Part shown: positions 59,618 to 61,995 of the stretch, piece after piece
Layout: each line of letters opens with the position of its first letter
Numbering within the stretch: position 1 is the first letter of the stretch
NCBI GenBank assembly: GCA_964410665.1
Contig: CAYPIE010000026.1
Span: 1 to 61,995 of the forward strand
Direction of reading: 5' to 3'
Origin: CAYPIE01 sp964410665
GTDB lineage: Bacteria > Planctomycetota > Planctomycetia > Gemmatales > Gemmataceae
Length of the DNA stretch: 61,995 bases
The notes under the pieces: generated by a model
Told to the model about the DNA's origin: nothing
The model's database searches: none
What the model saw: only the letters and a program-made list of their open reading frames with translations
Program-made: the position numbers and the translations under genes

Positions 59618-61576
59618 ATGATGGGTCTGCTCCAGAAAGCTCAGACGAGCTTTGCCGAGTTTGCTACTGATGAATCCATCAAACAGCGGGCCTTACACTA
59701 CCTTGAGCAATGGCTGACTCAGCCGGAGTATGCCGAGTATCAGCCACAGATCGCCTGGCAGATTGAGACCGGGAAGTGGTCCGCTCTGGTCGATCAGTTC
59801 TATCAAGTGCTCCCCTTCGGTACCGGCGGTCGCCGCGGTGCGGTCGGCATCGGTCCCAATCGGATGAACCGGTGGACCCTGGCCGCCAGCGTGCAAGGCC
59901 ATTGCGAATACCTCCGCGAACGCTTCCCGGGCTCGAAGACGCCGCTGCAGGTGGTGCTCGCCTACGACGTCCGCCAGTTCGAAGACACCCGCGCCGTCTA
60001 TCATCCGCAGCTGCCCAACCCGGTGTTGCACCTGTCGAGCCGTGACCTGGCCCAGACCGCGGCTTGTGTCTACATCGCCAATGGAATCGAAGTACATATC
60101 CTTCCGGGGGATAGTCCTCGGTTCTTGGCCACGCCCGAGCTGTCCTTTGCCATTCGCTATCTCGAGGCACATGGCGGCTTGAATATCTCTGCCTCGCACA
60201 ACCCACCCGATGACAACGGCGGCAAGTTCTACGAAGAGCGGGGCGGTCAACCGGTGCCTCCAGAAGACCAGATCATGAGTGACCTGGTCGAGCAAGTAAA
60301 AAACATCAAGAGGCTTGCTTGGGAAGAGGCCACCCGCTCGGGGAAGATCCACTGGCTGGATGATGCCACGCACAAGGCGTATATCGAGCTGTGCGCCCGC
60401 GAAAGCCTTATCTCATCCCCACGCTTTGATGAGTTCAAAGTGGTGTTTACGCCACTGCATGGGGTCGGTGGCATGACGGCCATGGAGGTGCTTGAGACCC
60501 AGGGGTTCCGCCCGATTCCGGTCGAGGAGCAGATGGAGCCCAATGGACAATTCCCCAATGTGACCAAGTCGCCCAACCCAGAAGTGCCGGTGTCAATGGA
60601 CCAAGCCGAGTCGTTGGCCAAGGACGAACAGGCCGACCTGATCCTGGCCACCGACCCCGATGCCGATCGCCTCGGCGGCATGGTCAGCACGAGCCTCGAA
60701 GGCGGTGCTCCCTTCCAGTATGTAACTGGCAACCAGATTGGCGCCCTATTGACGCACTTCAAGCTCAGCCAGCTGGCCGAGCAGGGCCGCTTGCCCGCGT
60801 CTCCGTTGGTGGTGACCACCGAGGTGACCACCACCCTGATCACCCGCATCGCCCGGCACTTTAACGCCAGTGTGGTCAATAACCTCTTAGTGGGCTTCAA
60901 ATTTATCGCCGATGTGCTTTGGCAACTGGAATCGACCGGGCAATATGAGGATATCCATGCCTCCCCCAATGACTTTATCATCGGCACCGAGGAGAGCCAC
61001 GGCTACCTGCTGACGCCAAAGATTCGTGACAAAGACGCCGCGGGTGCGGCCTTGCTCTTGGCCGAGCTGACCCTGGATCGCAAACGCAAAGGTCAAACTA
61101 TACCTGAATATCTAGATACACTGTATCGTGAGTTTGGCTACTTTAAGAATGTGACCGAAAATATTGCCATGCAGGGGATCGAGGGTCGCCAGCAGATGAC
61201 CGCAATGCTCGAGGCTCTGCGGCACGCACCCCCCTCGAACATCGCGGGCTTGCCGGTGACCCAGTTCGAAGACCTCCGTGATGAAAATGGCCGCATGGGC
61301 CCACTCAAAGGAGCGACCGATGCCGCGGGGCGGAACTTTTTGATCTTTCGGCTTGGCGAGGCTTCCGGCCCGGAGGGATTGATCGCCCGAGTGGTACTGC
61401 GGCCCAGCGGAACCGAGCCCAAAGCCAAGGCCTATGTCGAGGTCGGTTGTGCGCCTTGTCCGGCCGATACCTCTCCCGAAAACTGGGCCGCGATCTGCCA
61501 GAAGGTCGATGATCAGGCGTCCAAGCTGGGCAAGAGATTCGTCGAGCAGGCACTGGCCACGGTGGGGGTTCGTTAA
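59618..61576 (+). CDS. Phosphoglucomutase/phosphomannomutase (alpha-D-phosphohexomutase family)
   Basis: A 652-residue cytoplasmic enzyme that interconverts hexose-1- and hexose-6-phosphates. The ATG at 59618 follows TTGAGGG by seven bp; an upstream frame from 59471 has no coding character. The phosphoserine loop is NISASHNPPDDNGGKFY (Ser near residue 191), the metal loop ATDPDADRLGG (near 346), the sugar-binding loop GTEESHGYLL (near 456) and the phosphate-binding loop RPSGTEPKAKAYVE (near 595). The length and the extended N-terminus fit PgcA-type phosphoglucomutases better than ManB. It may feed glucose-1-phosphate to the glycogen branch represented by glgA. Confidence 0.95.
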   Translation: MMGLLQKAQTSFAEFATDESIKQRALHYLEQWLTQPEYAEYQPQIAWQIETGKWSALVDQFYQVLPFGTGGRRGAVGIGPNRMNRWTLAASVQGHCEYLRERFPGSKTPLQVVLAYDVRQFEDTRAVYHPQLPNPVLHLSSRDLAQTAACVYIANGIEVHILPGDSPRFLATPELSFAIRYLEAHGGLNISASHNPPDDNGGKFYEERGGQPVPPEDQIMSDLVEQVKNIKRLAWEEATRSGKIHWLDDATHKAYIELCARESLISSPRFDEFKVVFTPLHGVGGMTAMEVLETQGFRPIPVEEQMEPNGQFPNVTKSPNPEVPVSMDQAESLAKDEQADLILATDPDADRLGGMVSTSLEGGAPFQYVTGNQIGALLTHFKLSQLAEQGRLPASPLVVTTEVTTTLITRIARHFNASVVNNLLVGFKFIADVLWQLESTGQYEDIHASPNDFIIGTEESHGYLLTPKIRDKDAAGAALLLAELTLDRKRKGQTIPEYLDTLYREFGYFKNVTENIAMQGIEGRQQMTAMLEALRHAPPSNIAGLPVTQFEDLRDENGRMGPLKGATDAAGRNFLIFRLGEASGPEGLIARVVLRPSGTEPKAKAYVEVGCAPCPADTSPENWAAICQKVDDQASKLGKRFVEQALATVGVR

Positions 61577-61626
61577 CCCTGCAGCAGTGAAGGAGGACGC
61601 ATACCCCGAAGTGATTGCGGTAGAGT

Positions 61627-61995
61627 CAGAGGCGGTTGCGGTGCGGAAGAGGCAGAGGCGATTGCGGGAAGTCAGAGAGGCAGAGGCGATTGCGGTGCGG
61701 GGAAAGAGGCAGAGGCGATTGCGGGAAGTCAGAACCCCCGGACTGACGTCCGGGGCTCGCCTTTCGGAGGCGGTTGCGACGACGGAAGTGCTAAACTGCT
61801 ACGATCTTGATAGCAAGCGTCTGCCTGGGCAGAGCTCCGGACTGACGTCCTTCGCCAGAGAAGAGACTGTGCACTGCGCAGGAACTTACGTTCCTGCGCT
61901 CTTGCTCTGCCCTCTTCAGGCGAGCCCCGGACGTCAGTCCGGGAAAGAGGCAGAGGCGATTGCGATGCGGAGAACCCCCGGACTGACGTCCGGGG
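61627..61995. repeat. Composite array of palindromic intergenic repeats, copy D
   Basis: Five copies of CAGAGGCG[A/G]TTGCG occur at 61627, 61653, 61681, 61710 and 61951. They alternate with hairpins at 61736-61755 (CCCCGGAC-TGAC-GTCCGGGG), 61839-61850 (GGAC-TGAC-GTCC), 61876-61899 (10-bp stem GCGCAGGAAC, loop TTAC), 61926-61943 (CCCGGAC-GTCA-GTCCGGG) and 61976-61995 (identical to the first). No open reading frame with coding character is present. The array begins 50 bp after the mutase stop codon and runs off the window. Confidence 0.9.

Noticed and set aside
61627..61995. CRISPR array
   Set aside because: Repeated 14-mers are unevenly spaced, the intervening sequence is itself repeated and palindromic, and no cas genes are present.

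Overview
The window looks like chromosomal DNA of a planctomycete, most likely from the Gemmatales/Gemmataceae lineage (inference). The support is three clustered formylglycine-type sulfatases, very large secreted PQQ-propeller and VWA proteins, a PilM-like operon full of Gly/Pro tracts, a MoxR/DUF58/BatA operon with cyclase-like toroid proteins, long intergenic palindromes and GC-rich genes. I see no rRNA, tRNA, CRISPR array, prophage or transposase.

Layout. 1-2.2 kb (minus): purM and uppP. 2.6-35.4 kb (plus): one unbroken co-directional block. It starts with a 1670-residue secreted PQQ/TPR protein. A Bat-like envelope operon follows: two tandem cyclase-like toroid proteins, MoxR, DUF58, a BatA/VWA protein, a VWA/amidotransferase-like protein, a giant membrane protein and two secreted helical proteins. 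Next come an NPCBM-type secreted protein, three successive trypsin/PDZ proteins of which only the first keeps its catalytic residues, and a sulfotransferase, then glgA and galT. 35.5-45.8 kb (minus): three sulfatases behind an MHS-family transporter, a structured intergenic region, an RlmL-like rRNA methyltransferase coupled to a four-ACT-domain aspartate kinase, and an MBL-fold hydrolase. 46.1-48.0 kb (plus): an HlyD-like adaptor and a LolD-like ATPase with no permease. 48.0-59.3 kb (minus): larB, tatA, an unknown gene, a three-gene pilus-like operon headed by a PilM-PilN fusion, and a second DUF58 protein. 59.6-61.6 kb (plus): a phosphohexomutase.

The strongest non-coding signal is a family of intergenic palindrome repeats. 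It recurs at 1-77, 11.1-11.24 kb, about 24.9-25.06 kb, 48.84-48.92 kb and 61.6-62.0 kb. Stem sequences differ between copies but stay complementary. In most of them the loops fall into two small classes, T-N-A-C (G-T-N-A on the other strand) and GGAT/ATCC. A 63-bp identical copy lies in opposite orientation at each end of the window.

The genes with most to offer for new biology are the series of one intact and two catalytically dead proteases (the last also carrying a dead hydrolase-like domain), the PilM-PilN fusion operon, and the toroid/MoxR/VWA operon.
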